Assembly: GCF_036227205.1 (NCBI RefSeq)
Contig: NZ_CP109442.1
Span: 5,766,001-5,830,000 of the forward strand
Source: Amycolatopsis sp. NBC_01480
GTDB lineage: Bacteria > Actinomycetota > Actinomycetes > Mycobacteriales > Pseudonocardiaceae
Reading direction: 5' to 3'
Length of the DNA stretch: 64,000 bases
The notes under the pieces are model-generated. The model saw only the letters and a list, made by a program, of their open reading frames with translations. It was not told the DNA's origin and ran no database searches. The position numbers were made by a program, and so were the translations under genes. Positions 50,583 to 60,096 of this stretch are shown piece after piece. The first letter of the stretch is position 1. The number at the start of each line of letters is the position of its first letter.

Positions 50583-52352
50583 GTGGCGGAGCGCAGAACT
50601 TATTCGGTCGCGGAGCTGGGGCCGCGGTACAAGTGGATCGCGCTGTCCAACACGACGCTGGGCATGCTGATCGCGACGATCAACTCGTCGATCGTGCTGA
50701 TCGCATTGCCTGACATCTTCAAGGGCATCGGGATCAACCCGCTGGAGCCGTCCAACACCAGCTACCTGCTGTGGATGATCATGGGATTCCTCGTGGTCAC
50801 CGCGGTGCTGGTGGTGAGCTTCGGGCGGCTCGGCGACATGTACGGGCGGGCCAGGATGTACAACCTGGGCTTCGCGGTCTTCACGTTCTCCTCGATCATG
50901 CTGGCCATCACCTGGTTCGACGGTGACGCGGCCGCGCTGTGGCTGATCGGCTGGCGGATCGTGCAGGGCGTCGGCGGCGCCTTCCTGATGGCCAACTCGT
51001 CGGCGATCCTGGCCGACGCCTTCCCGTCCAACCAGCGCGGGCTGGCGCTGGGCATGAACGGCGTCGCGGCCATCGCGGGCTCGTTCCTCGGCCTGGTCAT
51101 CGGCGGCGTGCTGGCGCCGATCGACTGGAACCTGATCTTCCTGGTGTCGGTCCCGATCGGGGTCATCGGCACGATCTGGGCGTACCTGAAGCTGCACGAC
51201 ACCGGCATCCGCCAGCACGCGCGGATGGACTGGTGGGGCAACATCACCTTCGCCGTCGGCCTGATCGCGGTGCTGGTCGGCATCACCTACGGCATCCAGC
51301 CCTACGGCTCCTCGCCGACCGGCTGGGGCAGCCCGATGGTGCTGTCCTGCCTGATCGGCGGCATCGCGGTGCTGATCGCGTTCATCGTGATCGAGACCAA
51401 GGTGGACAACCCGCTGTTCCGCCTCTCGCTGTTCCGGATCCGGGCGTTCAGCTGGGGCAACCTGGCGAACCTGACCGCCTCGCTCGGCCGCGGCGGGCTG
51501 CAGTTCATCCTGATCATCTGGCTGCAGGGCATCTGGCTGCCGCAGCACGGCTACACCTTCGAGCAGACGCCGCTGTGGGCGGGCATCTACATGTTGCCCA
51601 TGACGGTCGGCTTCCTGGTCTCCGCGCCGACCTCGGGCATCCTGTCCGACCGGATCGGCAGCCGGCTGCTGGCCTCGGGCGGCCTGGTGCTGACGGCGAT
51701 CACCTTCGTGCTGCTGATCATCCTGCCGGTGAACTTCAACTACTGGTCGTTCGCCGCGATCCTGCTGATCAACGGCATCGGCATGGGCATGTTCTCCTCG
51801 CCCAACCGCGCCGAGGTGATGAACAGCCTGCCGGCGGACGCGCGCGGCTCCGGCTCCGGCATGATGACCACCTTCCAGAACGCGGCCATGGTGCTCTCGA
51901 TCGGCTTCTTCTTCAGCCTGATCATCGCGGGCCTGTCGAACAACCTGCCGGCGGCGATGAGCGCGGGCCTGACCGCCCACGGCGTCCAGCCCGGCGCGGC
52001 CGACCAGATCGCGCACCTGCCCGCGGTCGCCGTGCTCTTCGCGGCGTTCCTCGGCTACAACCCGATCCAGCAGCTGCTGGGCGGCCAGCTCGCCACCCTG
52101 CCCCCGGACCAGGCCTCGTTCCTGACCGGCCGCAGCTTCTTCCCGAACCTGATCTCCGGCCCGTTCCAGGACGGCCTCGCGGTGGCGTTCGGCTTCGCGA
52201 TCGTGGTGTGCCTGATCGGCGCCGTCGCTTCGCTGCTCACGAAGAGCAAGAAGTCGGTGTCGTCGGAGTCGGTGGGTGAGGAACTGGCCGCGGTGGCCGG
52301 TGAGTCCGGTGGCGGGCCGAGCGAGCTGGTGGCTCCTTCCAGCGAACGCTGA
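50583..52352 (+). CDS. MFS transporter, DHA2 family (14 TMS)
   Basis: 589 residues from GTG 50583 (the frame opens at 50520 but GCGAGAGAGG lies before the GTG). About 14 membrane helices; motif A GRLGDMYGRARMYNLGF, motif C region GVAAIAGSFLGLVIGGVLAP and the late SFLTGRSFFPNLI extracellular segment typical of actinobacterial DHA2 drug exporters. Proton-driven drug efflux is the usual role. An unusually long C-terminal tail rich in Ser/Glu follows the last helix. Ends at a strong terminator. Confidence 0.93.
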   Translation: MAERRTYSVAELGPRYKWIALSNTTLGMLIATINSSIVLIALPDIFKGIGINPLEPSNTSYLLWMIMGFLVVTAVLVVSFGRLGDMYGRARMYNLGFAVFTFSSIMLAITWFDGDAAALWLIGWRIVQGVGGAFLMANSSAILADAFPSNQRGLALGMNGVAAIAGSFLGLVIGGVLAPIDWNLIFLVSVPIGVIGTIWAYLKLHDTGIRQHARMDWWGNITFAVGLIAVLVGITYGIQPYGSSPTGWGSPMVLSCLIGGIAVLIAFIVIETKVDNPLFRLSLFRIRAFSWGNLANLTASLGRGGLQFILIIWLQGIWLPQHGYTFEQTPLWAGIYMLPMTVGFLVSAPTSGILSDRIGSRLLASGGLVLTAITFVLLIILPVNFNYWSFAAILLINGIGMGMFSSPNRAEVMNSLPADARGSGSGMMTTFQNAAMVLSIGFFFSLIIAGLSNNLPAAMSAGLTAHGVQPGAADQIAHLPAVAVLFAAFLGYNPIQQLLGGQLATLPPDQASFLTGRSFFPNLISGPFQDGLAVAFGFAIVVCLIGAVASLLTKSKKSVSSESVGEELAAVAGESGGGPSELVAPSSER

Positions 52353-52373
52353 CTCGGCCGGTAACAACACGCG

Positions 52374-52408
52374 AAACCGCCCCGGGACACCTCGTCCCGG
52401 GGCGGTTT
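52374..52408. terminator. Bidirectional hairpin terminator with T-tract
   Basis: AAACCGCCCCGGGA (52374-52387) pairs with 52395-52408 across a 7-base loop, followed by TT. It stands between the convergent transporter and cyclophilin genes. Confidence 0.95.
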
Positions 52409-52427
52409 TTGTTGCCGTGGAAGGGTT

Positions 52428-53093
52428 TTACCAGCCGAACGAAGCCCGCTCGATCTTCACCGGATGCTTGGGCGCCCCGTCCAGCGGCCCGTTCGGGTCG
52501 GTCGGGATGATGCCGTCCGCGACCATCCGGTCCAGCGCCGACATCCCGCTCACCACGGTCCCCAGCACCGAGTACTGCGCCGGGATGTGCGCGAAGGAAT
52601 GCACGATGAAGAACTCCGACCCGTTGGTCCCCGGCCCCTGGTTCCCCATGGCCACGGTGCCGCGCGGGTACGTTTCCGCACCGGTGACCTCGTCCGGGAA
52701 CTTGTAGCCGGGGCCGCCCTTCTCCACCTCGTAGATGTCGCCGCACTGGAGCACGCCCAGCCGCGAAGAGTTGGACAGGCGCCAGCACTGCGAACGGTCG
52801 TAGAAGTGCTGCAGGACCAGGCTGGCCATGTTCGCCACCGCGCACGGGGCCGCGCCGCCGCTGTTCAGGCGCATGGTGACCGGGCCGTAGTTGAAGCGGA
52901 AGGTGACGTCGATGGTCCCGCGCGTCAAGGCGAACGGGAGCGGCCGGACCACCGGGCGGGCGGCCGGGTTGTCCGGCGTCGGCGTGAAGGTGCACCGGAC
53001 CACGGGCGGTGCGGGAGCGGCAGAGGCCGGGGCGGCGAACAGCGCTACCCCGGCCACGACCGAAAGAATGAGAGCAACCCAGCGCGACTTCAT
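52428..53093 (-). CDS. Secreted peptidyl-prolyl cis-trans isomerase (cyclophilin)
   Basis: 221 residues. Signal peptide (MKSRWVALILSVVAGVALFA, ending APASAAPA) exports it. The cyclophilin core is recognisable: NMASLVLQHFYDRSQCWRLS, VLQCGDIYEVEKGGPGYKFP, YPRGTVAMGNQGPGTNGSEF and FIVHSFAHIPAQYSVLGTVV. It has two extra Cys pairs suited to an extracytoplasmic protein. The catalytic Arg of the usual FHR motif is not obvious, as in many actinobacterial secreted members. Confidence 0.93.
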   Translation of the reverse strand: MKSRWVALILSVVAGVALFAAPASAAPAPPVVRCTFTPTPDNPAARPVVRPLPFALTRGTIDVTFRFNYGPVTMRLNSGGAAPCAVANMASLVLQHFYDRSQCWRLSNSSRLGVLQCGDIYEVEKGGPGYKFPDEVTGAETYPRGTVAMGNQGPGTNGSEFFIVHSFAHIPAQYSVLGTVVSGMSALDRMVADGIIPTDPNGPLDGAPKHPVKIERASFGW

Positions 53094-53119
53094 AGCCCCG
53101 CAAGGTAGCGAACGGGGAA

Positions 53120-53374
53120 CTACTTACGCCAGGCCGTGCGGCGCTTGCGGATGTCGAGCACCAGCAGGAACGCCAGGAAGATCGCCAGGCCGACGAGCCA
53201 CACGTTCTCGGTGTTGTTCTCGTGGTTGCCCTTGAGCATGAGCAGCAGCACGACCACGCTGACCCAGCCGGCGACGCGGGTGGCCTTCGGGAACGAGCCG
53301 TGCCAGCCCCACTCGGCCGAGGGCTCGTCGCGGGGGTCCACTTCGGGCCGCTTCTCGATCGCCTTGCCTGCCAC
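53120..53374 (-). CDS. DUF2631 membrane protein
   Basis: 84 residues from GTG 53374, chosen because AGGAGG lies seven bases upstream; the frame opens at 53422. Hydrophilic N-terminus with EPSAEWGWHGSFPKATRVAG, then two membrane helices (WVSVVVLLLMLKGNHE and VWLVGLAIFLAFLLVLDI) and a basic end. DUF2631 proteins are found divergent from dxr in many actinomycetes; the function is unknown. Confidence 0.92.
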   Translation of the reverse strand: MAGKAIEKRPEVDPRDEPSAEWGWHGSFPKATRVAGWVSVVVLLLMLKGNHENNTENVWLVGLAIFLAFLLVLDIRKRRTAWRK

Positions 53375-53478
53375 GATCACTCCTCCTGACCCGCTGGACC
53401 TCGTACCCCCGAATGATCCCACACCGCCGGGTGCTCCGCGGACACGGCCCGCGCCACCGCGGGCGATAATGAGCGGCG

Positions 53479-54684
53479 ATGACTACCTCGCGAAGCGTCC
53501 TCGTGCTCGGCTCGACCGGGTCCGTCGGGGCCCAGGCCCTCGACGTCGCCGCCCGTAACCCGCACCTGTTCACCGTGGCCGGGATCGCCGCCGGCGGGTC
53601 CGACCCGCAGGCGCTGGCCGCCCAGGCGCTGGCCCACGGCGTGGCCGCCGTCGCCGTGAGCAGGCCCACGGCGGTGGAGGACCTGCAGCTCGCGCTGTAT
53701 GCCGAGGCCCAGCGCCGCGGCTACTCGAAGGGCGAGTTCCGCATCCCGCGCATCTTCGCGGGCGCCGACGCCGTGACCGAACTCATCGACGCGGTGAACG
53801 TCGACGTCGTCCTGAACGCCCTGCCCGGCTCCCAGGGCCTCGAGCCGACGCTGAAGGCACTGGCCACCGGGTCCACGCTCGCCTTGGCCAACAAGGAGTC
53901 GCTGATCGCGGGCGGGCCGCTCGTGCTCGCCGCCGCGAAGCCGGGGCAGCTCGTGCCCGTCGACTCCGAGCACTCCGCCATCGCGCAGGCGCTGCGCGCG
54001 GGCCGGGAAAACGAGGTGGCGCGGCTCGTGCTCACCGCGTCCGGCGGCCCGTTCCGCGGCCGGCAGCGCGCCGACCTCGCCGACGTCACCGTCGAGCAGG
54101 CGATGGCGCACCCGACCTGGTCGATGGGCCCGCTGATCACCATCAATTCCGCGACGCTGGTCAACAAGGGCCTGGAGCTGATCGAGGCCGCGCTGCTGTT
54201 CACCATCGAGCCCGCGCGCATCGACGTCACCGTGCACCCGCAGTCGATCGTCCACTCGATGGTGACCTTCACCGACGGCTCGACGATCGCCCAGGCCAGC
54301 CCGCCCGACATGCGGCTGCCCATCGCGCTCGCGCTGCACTGGCCCGAGCGCGTGCCCGGTGCCGCGGCCGCCTGCTCCTGGGACACGGCGGCGAGCTGGA
54401 CGTTCGAGCCGCTCGACAACGAGGCGTTCCCGGCCGTCGAGCTGGCCCGCCACGTGGGCACCGAGGGCGGCTGCCTGCCGGCCGTCTACAACGCCGCGAA
54501 CGAGGAGGCGGTGGCCGCCTTCCTGGCGCAGAACGCCGGTTTCACCTCGATTGTGGACACTGTTTCGCAGGTGGTGGAAGCCGCCGACGAGTGGCGTCGC
54601 GTGCCGCGTGACGTCGAAGATGTACTCGCCGCCGAGCGCTGGGCTCGCGCGCGTGCAGGGACAATGCTGGGTAAGGGGAAGTAG
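53479..54684 (+). CDS. dxr: 1-deoxy-D-xylulose 5-phosphate reductoisomerase
   Basis: 401 residues. Converts DXP to MEP with NADPH, the second step of the non-mevalonate isoprenoid pathway. NADPH loop [22 protein letters not shown], metal-binding DSEHSA, flexible-loop ASGGPFRG and [16 protein letters not shown] and [10 protein letters not shown] are complete; the C-terminal helical domain starts near 300. Starts an operon-like row with the rip1-type protease (3-base gap) and ispG, and is divergent from the DUF2631 gene. Confidence 0.97.
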   Translation: MTTSRSVLVLGSTGSVGAQALDVAARNPHLFTVAGIAAGGSDPQALAAQALAHGVAAVAVSRPTAVEDLQLALYAEAQRRGYSKGEFRIPRIFAGADAVTELIDAVNVDVVLNALPGSQGLEPTLKALATGSTLALANKESLIAGGPLVLAAAKPGQLVPVDSEHSAIAQALRAGRENEVARLVLTASGGPFRGRQRADLADVTVEQAMAHPTWSMGPLITINSATLVNKGLELIEAALLFTIEPARIDVTVHPQSIVHSMVTFTDGSTIAQASPPDMRLPIALALHWPERVPGAAAACSWDTAASWTFEPLDNEAFPAVELARHVGTEGGCLPAVYNAANEEAVAAFLAQNAGFTSIVDTVSQVVEAADEWRRVPRDVEDVLAAERWARARAGTMLGKGK

Positions 54685-54687
54685 CGC

Positions 54688-55902
54688 GTGCTCGCCTACA
54701 TCATCGGGGTGGTGCTGTTCGCGCTGGGGATCTGCATCTCCGTCGCACTGCACGAGGCCGGTCACATGCTGACCGCCAAGGCGTTCGGCATGAAGGTCCG
54801 GCGCTACTTCGTGGGCTTCGGGCCCACGGTCTTCTCCTTCCGCCGCGGCGAGACGGAGTACGGCCTGAAGTGGATCCCGCTCGGCGGGTTCTGCGACATC
54901 GCCGGCATGACGGCGCTGGACGAGGTGACGCCGGACGAGGCGCCGCGCGCGATGTGGCGGTTCAAGACCTGGAAGCGCACCGTGGTGATGTCCGCGGGCT
55001 CGATCACCCACTTCCTGCTCGCCTTCGTGGTGCTCTACCTGATGGGGATCACCATGGGCCTGCCCAACATCAACCCGGTCAGCGACCCGGTGGTCCAGTC
55101 GACCTCGTGCGCTCGGGCCGCCACCAACACCCAGCAGCTCACCGACACCAGCTGCCCGGCGGGCGCGCCCACCCCGGCGAAGACCGCGGGTGTGAAGGCC
55201 GGCGACAAGATCCTGTCGGTCGCGGGCAAGCCGACGCCGCAGTGGAGCGACGTGCTGGCCATCGTCCAGGCGTCCGGCGGCCCGACCCCGATCACCGTGC
55301 AGCGCGGCAACCAGACGCTCAACCTGACCGTCGACATCCCGCGGGTGCAGCGGCTGACCACCGACGGGACCGTGCGCCAGGTCGGCATGATGGGCGCGTC
55401 CACGCAGACGCCGCCGCAGTACCTGCACTACAACGGCGTCACCGCGATCGGCGCCACGTTCTCCTTCACCGGGGAGATGTTCAGCCAGACCGCGCAGCGC
55501 CTGGTCCAGTTCCCCGAGCGGATCCCGGCCGTGGTCAGCGCGATCTTCGGCGGCGAGCGCGACCCGAACACCCCGGTCAGCGTCGTCGGCGCGAGCCGGA
55601 TCGGCGGCGAGGCCGTGCAGAACGGGCTGTGGCAGCTGTTCTTCTTCCTGCTGGTCAGCTTCAACTTCTTCATCGGCGTGTTCAACCTGCTGCCGCTGCT
55701 GCCGCTGGACGGCGGGCACATCGCCATCGCCTGGTACGAGCGGGTGCGCGACTGGCTCCGCGGGCTCCGCGGCAAGGCGGCGGGCGGGCCGGTGGACTAC
55801 ACCAGGCTGTCCGCAGTCACGATGGTGATCGTCGTGCTCGGCGGTGGCATCACGCTACTGACGGTGACAGCGGACATCGTCAACCCGATCCGCTTGCAGT
55901 AG
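54688..55902 (+). CDS. rip1: Rip1-type intramembrane zinc metalloprotease (M50/RseP)
   Basis: 404 residues from GTG 54688, 3 bases after the dxr stop. Zinc site HEAGH at 22-26 in the first membrane helix and LLPLDGGH (Leu340-Gly342 region) as the third ligand. A PDZ domain between about 150 and 225 (GVKAGDKILSVAGKPTPQWS). Site-2 proteases of this type cleave anti-sigma factors in stress signalling. Likely essential partners are not adjacent. A frequent neighbour of dxr and ispG in actinomycetes. Confidence 0.95.
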   Translation: MLAYIIGVVLFALGICISVALHEAGHMLTAKAFGMKVRRYFVGFGPTVFSFRRGETEYGLKWIPLGGFCDIAGMTALDEVTPDEAPRAMWRFKTWKRTVVMSAGSITHFLLAFVVLYLMGITMGLPNINPVSDPVVQSTSCARAATNTQQLTDTSCPAGAPTPAKTAGVKAGDKILSVAGKPTPQWSDVLAIVQASGGPTPITVQRGNQTLNLTVDIPRVQRLTTDGTVRQVGMMGASTQTPPQYLHYNGVTAIGATFSFTGEMFSQTAQRLVQFPERIPAVVSAIFGGERDPNTPVSVVGASRIGGEAVQNGLWQLFFFLLVSFNFFIGVFNLLPLLPLDGGHIAIAWYERVRDWLRGLRGKAAGGPVDYTRLSAVTMVIVVLGGGITLLTVTADIVNPIRLQ

Positions 55903-56020
55903 CGGGCCGTACCGGCCGGGGCACGACCCGGCCGGTGCCGCCCGGACAGGGCGTAATACTGCTCACCGTGACGGCTGACTTCGTTGAATGTCGTCCGGTC
56001 GGTGTAGGTACGCTGGGGTC

Positions 56021-57172
56021 GTGACCGTCGCGCTAGGTATGCCCGCTCTGCCGCCCCCCGTCCTCGCCGAGCGCCGCAAGACCCGCCAGCTCAAGGTGGG
56101 TTCGGTCGGCGTCGGCAGTGAGTCCCCCATCTCCGTCCAGTCGATGACGACGACGCTGACCTCCGACGTCAACGCCACCCTCCAGCAGATCGCCGAGCTG
56201 ACCGCGGCCGGCTGCGACATCGTCCGGGTCGCGTGCCCCTCGGCCGACGACGCCGAGGCCCTGCCCGCGATCGCGAAGAAGTCGCAGATCCCGGTGATCG
56301 CCGACATCCACTTCCAGCCCAAGTACGTGTTCGCCGCGATCGAGGCCGGCTGCGCCGCCGTGCGCGTGAACCCGGGCAACATCCGCAAGTTCGACGACCA
56401 GGTCAAGGAGATCGCGCAGGCCGCGAAGGACCACGGCACGCCGATCCGGATCGGCGTCAACGCCGGCTCGCTCGACAAGCGGCTCCTGGAGAAGTACGGC
56501 AAGGCGACGCCCGAGGCGCTGGCCGAGTCGGCGCTGTGGGAGGCCTCGCTGTTCGCCGAGCACGACTTCCACGACATCAAGATCTCGGTCAAGCACAACG
56601 ACCCGGTGGTCATGGTGCGCGCGTACGAGCTGCTGGCCGAGCAGTGCGACTACCCGCTGCACCTGGGCGTCACCGAGGCCGGGCCCGCGTTCCAGGGCAC
56701 GATCAAGTCGGCCGTCGCGTTCGGCGCGCTGCTGCGCCAGGGCATCGGCGACACCATCCGCGTGTCGCTGTCCGCCCCGCCGGTCGAAGAGGTCAAGGTC
56801 GGCATCCAGATCCTGCAGTCGATGAACCTCAAGGAGCGCAAGCTCGAGATCGTCTCCTGCCCGTCCTGCGGGCGGGCGCAGGTGGACGTCTACACGCTCG
56901 CCGAGCAGGTCACCGCCGGGCTCGAGGGCATGGAGATCCCGCTGCGCGTCGCCGTGATGGGCTGCGTCGTGAACGGCCCGGGCGAGGCCCGCGAGGCCGA
57001 CCTCGGCGTCGCCTCCGGCAACGGCAAGGGGCAGATCTTCGTCAAGGGCGAGGTCATCAAGACCGTGCCCGAGCACGCGATCGTGGAGACGCTGATCGAA
57101 GAGGCCATGCGCATCGCCGAAGCGGCGGGCGAGGGCATCGGCGAAGGCGCTCCGAGCGTCACCGTCGGCTGA
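56021..57172 (+). CDS. ispG: 4-hydroxy-3-methylbut-2-enyl-diphosphate synthase
   Basis: 383 residues from GTG 56021; the frame is open from 55988. Converts MEcPP to HMBPP using a 4Fe-4S cluster held by Cys280, Cys283 (SCPSCGR) and Cys315 ([10 protein letters not shown]) plus a Glu. The TIM-barrel half ([35 protein letters not shown]) is complete. It has its own likely promoter in the 118-base gap behind the protease gene and ends at a strong terminator. Confidence 0.97.
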   Translation: MTVALGMPALPPPVLAERRKTRQLKVGSVGVGSESPISVQSMTTTLTSDVNATLQQIAELTAAGCDIVRVACPSADDAEALPAIAKKSQIPVIADIHFQPKYVFAAIEAGCAAVRVNPGNIRKFDDQVKEIAQAAKDHGTPIRIGVNAGSLDKRLLEKYGKATPEALAESALWEASLFAEHDFHDIKISVKHNDPVVMVRAYELLAEQCDYPLHLGVTEAGPAFQGTIKSAVAFGALLRQGIGDTIRVSLSAPPVEEVKVGIQILQSMNLKERKLEIVSCPSCGRAQVDVYTLAEQVTAGLEGMEIPLRVAVMGCVVNGPGEAREADLGVASGNGKGQIFVKGEVIKTVPEHAIVETLIEEAMRIAEAAGEGIGEGAPSVTVG

Positions 57173-57184
57173 TCCGCTCTTAAG

Positions 57185-57237
57185 GCCGTCAAGGCCTCCT
57201 TACCCGCGTACAACGCAGGCAAGGAGGCCTTGACGGC
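57185..57237. terminator. 17-bp perfect hairpin terminator
   Basis: 57185-57201 (GCCGTCAAGGCCTCCTT) pairs exactly with 57221-57237 across a 19-base loop. It sits between ispG and the convergent small gene at 57248. Confidence 0.92.
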
Positions 57238-57247
57238 ATTTGCCAGG

Positions 57248-57502
57248 TCAGCCCTGCAAGTGGTGCTGCGCGGCGTCCTTGATCTGGATCCGGACGTTCT
57301 CCAGCGCCGCGGCCACGTCGTCGATCTGCTGCGACGCCAGCTGGATCGAGCCCTGGATGGCGGTGGCCGTCGAGGTCTCGCCGAGCAGGCCGAGCACCTG
57401 GGACTGCAGGTCCGCGAGCTCGCTCTTCGTCGCGAGGGCGATGCCGGTGGGCACCTGGTCGGCCAGCTGCTCGAGCTGCTGCGCCTGCTCCTGGATGGTC
57501 AT
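57248..57502 (-). CDS. Small helical protein
   Basis: 84 residues from ATG 57502, with GCGGAG six bases upstream. MTIQEQAQQLEQLADQVPTG, IQGSIQLASQQIDDVAAALE and NVRIQIKDAAQHHLQG are amphipathic helices, suggesting a coiled-coil or four-helix dimer, perhaps related to WXG100-like helical hairpins though the WXG is missing. A conserved neighbour in this type of genome; function unknown. Confidence 0.8.
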   Translation of the reverse strand: MTIQEQAQQLEQLADQVPTGIALATKSELADLQSQVLGLLGETSTATAIQGSIQLASQQIDDVAAALENVRIQIKDAAQHHLQG

Positions 57503-57583
57503 CACGAACTCCGCTTCGTTTCCGGGTGGGGACCCCGCCTCCGTGGTAGCAGAAACCCGGCCCTCGCGGCTTACGCTGGTCAG

Positions 57584-58393
57584 GTGAGTCACAGCTGGGC
57601 GTCGCACGCGCCGCACCCGTTGGTGCGGCCGTTGGTCACGCGCTACATCGGCTACGCGCAGGAGAACGTGACCCTCTCCGTCCACCGTGGACTGCCGTCG
57701 CGGCACGTCACGCTCATCATCAGCCTGGAGCAGCCGGTCCGGTTCGCCGGAGAGCCGGGGGAGGGCGCGCTGCAGGGGCTCGTCGGCGGCCTGCACACCG
57801 CGCCCGCGCTGATCACGCAGGACCGGGTGCAGCGCGGCCTGCACCTGGAGCTGGACCCGTTCGGCGTGCGGACGCTGCTGGGCGTCACGGCCGCCGAGCT
57901 GAGCGGCCAGATCGTCGACCTCGCCGATTTCGGCGGTGACCTCGCTTCGCTGCCCGCGCGGCTGGCGGAGGCGCCGGACTGGCCCTCGTGCTTCGCGATC
58001 CTCGACAACGTGCTCGCCGCGCGCGCCGTGGAGCCTGCTTCGCCCCCGCCGGAACTGGGGGAGGCCTGGCGGCTGATGCGGCGCAGCGGCGGCCGGGCGC
58101 GCGTCGCCGATCTGGCCGGGGAGGTCGGCTGGAGCCGCCGGCACTTCGGGGAGCTGTTCCGCGCGGAGACCGGGCTGGCGCCGAAACAGGCGTCTCGTGT
58201 GCTGCGGTTCGAACGCGCCGGGCAACTGCTGCGCGGCGGCCTCCGGGACCTGGCGGACGTCGCCGTCGAAGCGGGTTTTTACGACCAGGCGCACTTTTCC
58301 AACGAATGGCGCTCGCTGGCCGGCTGTTCACCGCGGACGTGGATCGCCGAGGAGCTGCCGTTCCTGGGCCTGACGGAAGAGCCTGCTTACTGA
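57584..58393 (+). CDS. AraC-family regulator
   Basis: 269 residues from GTG 57584 (VSHSWASHAPHPLVRPLVTR). N-terminal sensing domain of unknown ligand (PSRHVTLIISLEQPVRFAGE). C-terminal AraC domain RVADLAGEVGWSRRHFGELF and LADVAVEAGFYDQAHFSNEW. It is divergent from the small helical gene at 57248, 81 bases apart, and overlaps the end of the convergent Cys-rich gene by 7 bases. Confidence 0.93.
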   Translation: MSHSWASHAPHPLVRPLVTRYIGYAQENVTLSVHRGLPSRHVTLIISLEQPVRFAGEPGEGALQGLVGGLHTAPALITQDRVQRGLHLELDPFGVRTLLGVTAAELSGQIVDLADFGGDLASLPARLAEAPDWPSCFAILDNVLAARAVEPASPPPELGEAWRLMRRSGGRARVADLAGEVGWSRRHFGELFRAETGLAPKQASRVLRFERAGQLLRGGLRDLADVAVEAGFYDQAHFSNEWRSLAGCSPRTWIAEELPFLGLTEEPAY

Positions 58394-58683
58394 AGCGGCC
58401 GTCGCGGCGAAGGCGGTGTGGCGCGGGAGAAGCAGCTCCGGCAGTCCTGTGCGCGGTCGCGTGCTTCGCCCAGCTCGTCCGACAGCTCGTCGCGGAAGGC
58501 GCACCGGGCCGGGATCATGGACCTCGCCTGCGAGCATTCGGGCTCGAGCAGGCCGCTGTCCGGGTCGGCCAGCTGCTCGCGGCGGTACCGGTGGTTGCGG
58601 GTGTCGCGCGCCCAGAAGTGGATGGCGTACAACGCGTGCTCGACCTCGGCCGGGGGCAGTTCGCCCGTGACCCATCCCGTCAT
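58387..58683 (-). CDS. Small hypothetical protein with C-terminal cysteines
   Basis: About 98 residues from ATG 58683 (MTGWVTGELPPAEVEHALYA); Met at 58704 is an alternative. Cysteines appear in the middle and at the end (PECSQARSMIPARCAFRDEL and CRSCFSRATPP), possibly a redox or metal site. No named family. The last bases overlap the AraC gene end. Confidence 0.6.
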   Translation of the reverse strand: MTGWVTGELPPAEVEHALYAIHFWARDTRNHRYRREQLADPDSGLLEPECSQARSMIPARCAFRDELSDELGEARDRAQDCRSCFSRATPPSPRRPLQ

Positions 58684-58716
58684 GCCTCGCCGATCACCCA
58701 TCATACTGCGCCGTTC

Positions 58717-58809
58717 ATCGCCAATCCGACTACAGCTACGGCGGAAACCGGTCCTTACCAGCAGATCGGCTGCAGACCGTATCCGCCTACTTCCGGTCGG
58801 ATTGGCGAT
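58717..58809. repeat. 14-bp inverted repeat with 65-base spacing
   Basis: ATCGCCAATCCGAC (58717-58730) and GTCGGATTGGCGAT (58796-58809) are exact reverse complements. The region between them is AT-richer, and holds the promoters of the divergent genes at 58683 and 58880. The length suggests DNA looping sites or paired operators. Confidence 0.6.
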
Positions 58810-58842
58810 TTCTTGACCGCCCACCGTGGCACGTTCCGGTCA

Positions 58843-58866
58843 ACTGGTCAAGACAAGCTGACCAGT
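58843..58866 (+). promoter_or_regulatory. GntR operator
   Basis: ACTGGTCA-8 bases-TGACCAGT, a perfect inverted repeat that overlaps the first possible GTG start (58865) of the GntR gene. This is the form of HutC/GntR autoregulatory sites and argues that translation begins at the later ATG 58880. Confidence 0.75.
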
Positions 58867-58879
58867 GGATACTGGCCGG

Positions 58880-59641
58880 ATGGTGGATCGCACAAGCGGG
58901 ATGCCCGCGTTCCGGCAGGTAGCGGCTGCCCTGCGCGCGAAAATCGCCGGTGGCCACTACGCGCCGGGCGACCGGTTGCCGAGTGAGCGGGAACTCGTCG
59001 AGGCATACGACGCTTCGCGGCCCACCGTCCGGGCCGCGGTGGAAATGCTTCGCACGGAAGGACTTGTGACGGCGGAGCACGGTCGCGGCGTGTTCGTGCG
59101 GCCGTCGGCGAGCATCCAGCGCATCGCCCGATCCCGGCTGTCCCGCGAGGCGCGCGAACAGGACCGCGGCGCCTTCCTGGCCGACGCCGAGGCCCGCGGC
59201 TTCACCCCGTCGACGTCCACGGAGATCCGCTTCGAGCAGGCCGACGCCCGCGCCGCGCTGCACCTCGCGATCGACGAGGGCGCCGAGCTCACCGTGCGGG
59301 ACCGGGTGATGCGCGCCGACGGGCTGGTGGTCCAGCTCGCGGTGTCACGCCTGCCGCGGGCGTTGACGCGCGGCACCGCGATCGAAGACGTCGACACCGG
59401 CCCGGGCGGCACGTACGCCCGGCTGGAGGAGCGGGACCACCGGATCGGCTCGTTCGCCGAGCACGTCGGCGCGCGGATGCCCGCGCCGGACGAGGCGTCG
59501 CTGCTGCAACTCGCCGACGGCGTCCCGGTCATCACCGTGACCCGCGTGGCCTACGGCACCGACGGGACGCCGTTGGAGATGAACGAGATGGTGCTCGCGG
59601 CCGACCGCTACGAGCTGTCGTACGAGTGGCCCGCGGACTGA
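58880..59641 (+). CDS. GntR-family regulator, HutC/UTRA type
   Basis: 253 residues from ATG 58880; ATG 58901 (MPAFRQVAAALRAKI) is also possible. N-terminal winged helix (GDRLPSERELVEAYDASRPT then VRAAVEMLRTEGLVTAEHGR) and a C-terminal UTRA ligand domain (EGAELTVRDRVMRADGLVVQ). Binds an effector such as a sugar or amino acid derivative. The palindrome at 58843-58866 suggests autoregulation; the following VOC gene may be in its regulon. Confidence 0.94.
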   Translation: MVDRTSGMPAFRQVAAALRAKIAGGHYAPGDRLPSERELVEAYDASRPTVRAAVEMLRTEGLVTAEHGRGVFVRPSASIQRIARSRLSREAREQDRGAFLADAEARGFTPSTSTEIRFEQADARAALHLAIDEGAELTVRDRVMRADGLVVQLAVSRLPRALTRGTAIEDVDTGPGGTYARLEERDHRIGSFAEHVGARMPAPDEASLLQLADGVPVITVTRVAYGTDGTPLEMNEMVLAADRYELSYEWPAD

Positions 59642-59697
59642 CCGCGGCTCCCGTTCTTCCAAGACCGGGGCACCGGCCGCGGGCGAGACTCATCGGC

Positions 59698-60096
59698 ATG
59701 ACACCTCAACCGACAGTCTGGCCCGCCTTCCGCTACAACGACGCCCCCGCCGCGGTCCGCTTCCTCGTTGATGTCCTGGGCTTCCAGGAGACGCTCGTGG
59801 TGCCCGGCACCCCGGAGCGCGAGATCGTGCACGCGGAGCTGACCTGGCCCGAAGGCGGCGGCGTGATGCTCGGCAGCACCGGCGGCCCTTGTGACGGCGT
59901 CCACGACGCGATGCGCCCCGGCGGTGGCGCCGCGTACGTCGTCTCCGACCACGTTGACGAGATCTACGCGCGGGTGAAGGACTCCGGCGTCACGATCACC
60001 GAAGAACTGACCGACACCGACTACGGCTCCCACGGCTTCAGCCTCCGCGACTCGGAGGGCAACTCCTGGAGCGTCGGCACGTACCGGGGCGCCTAA
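59698..60096 (+). CDS. VOC-family (glyoxalase/bleomycin resistance) protein
   Basis: 132 residues from ATG 59698; the frame is open upstream to 59626 but that overlaps the previous gene. Two beta-alpha-beta-beta-beta units: PAFRYNDAPAAVRFLVDVLG and GFSLRDSEGNSWSVGTYRG. Similar to YnfH/PhnB-like glyoxalase proteins; metal ligands are not all visible. Convergent with the cupin gene, overlapping by 4 bases. Confidence 0.92.
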   Translation: MTPQPTVWPAFRYNDAPAAVRFLVDVLGFQETLVVPGTPEREIVHAELTWPEGGGVMLGSTGGPCDGVHDAMRPGGGAAYVVSDHVDEIYARVKDSGVTITEELTDTDYGSHGFSLRDSEGNSWSVGTYRGA

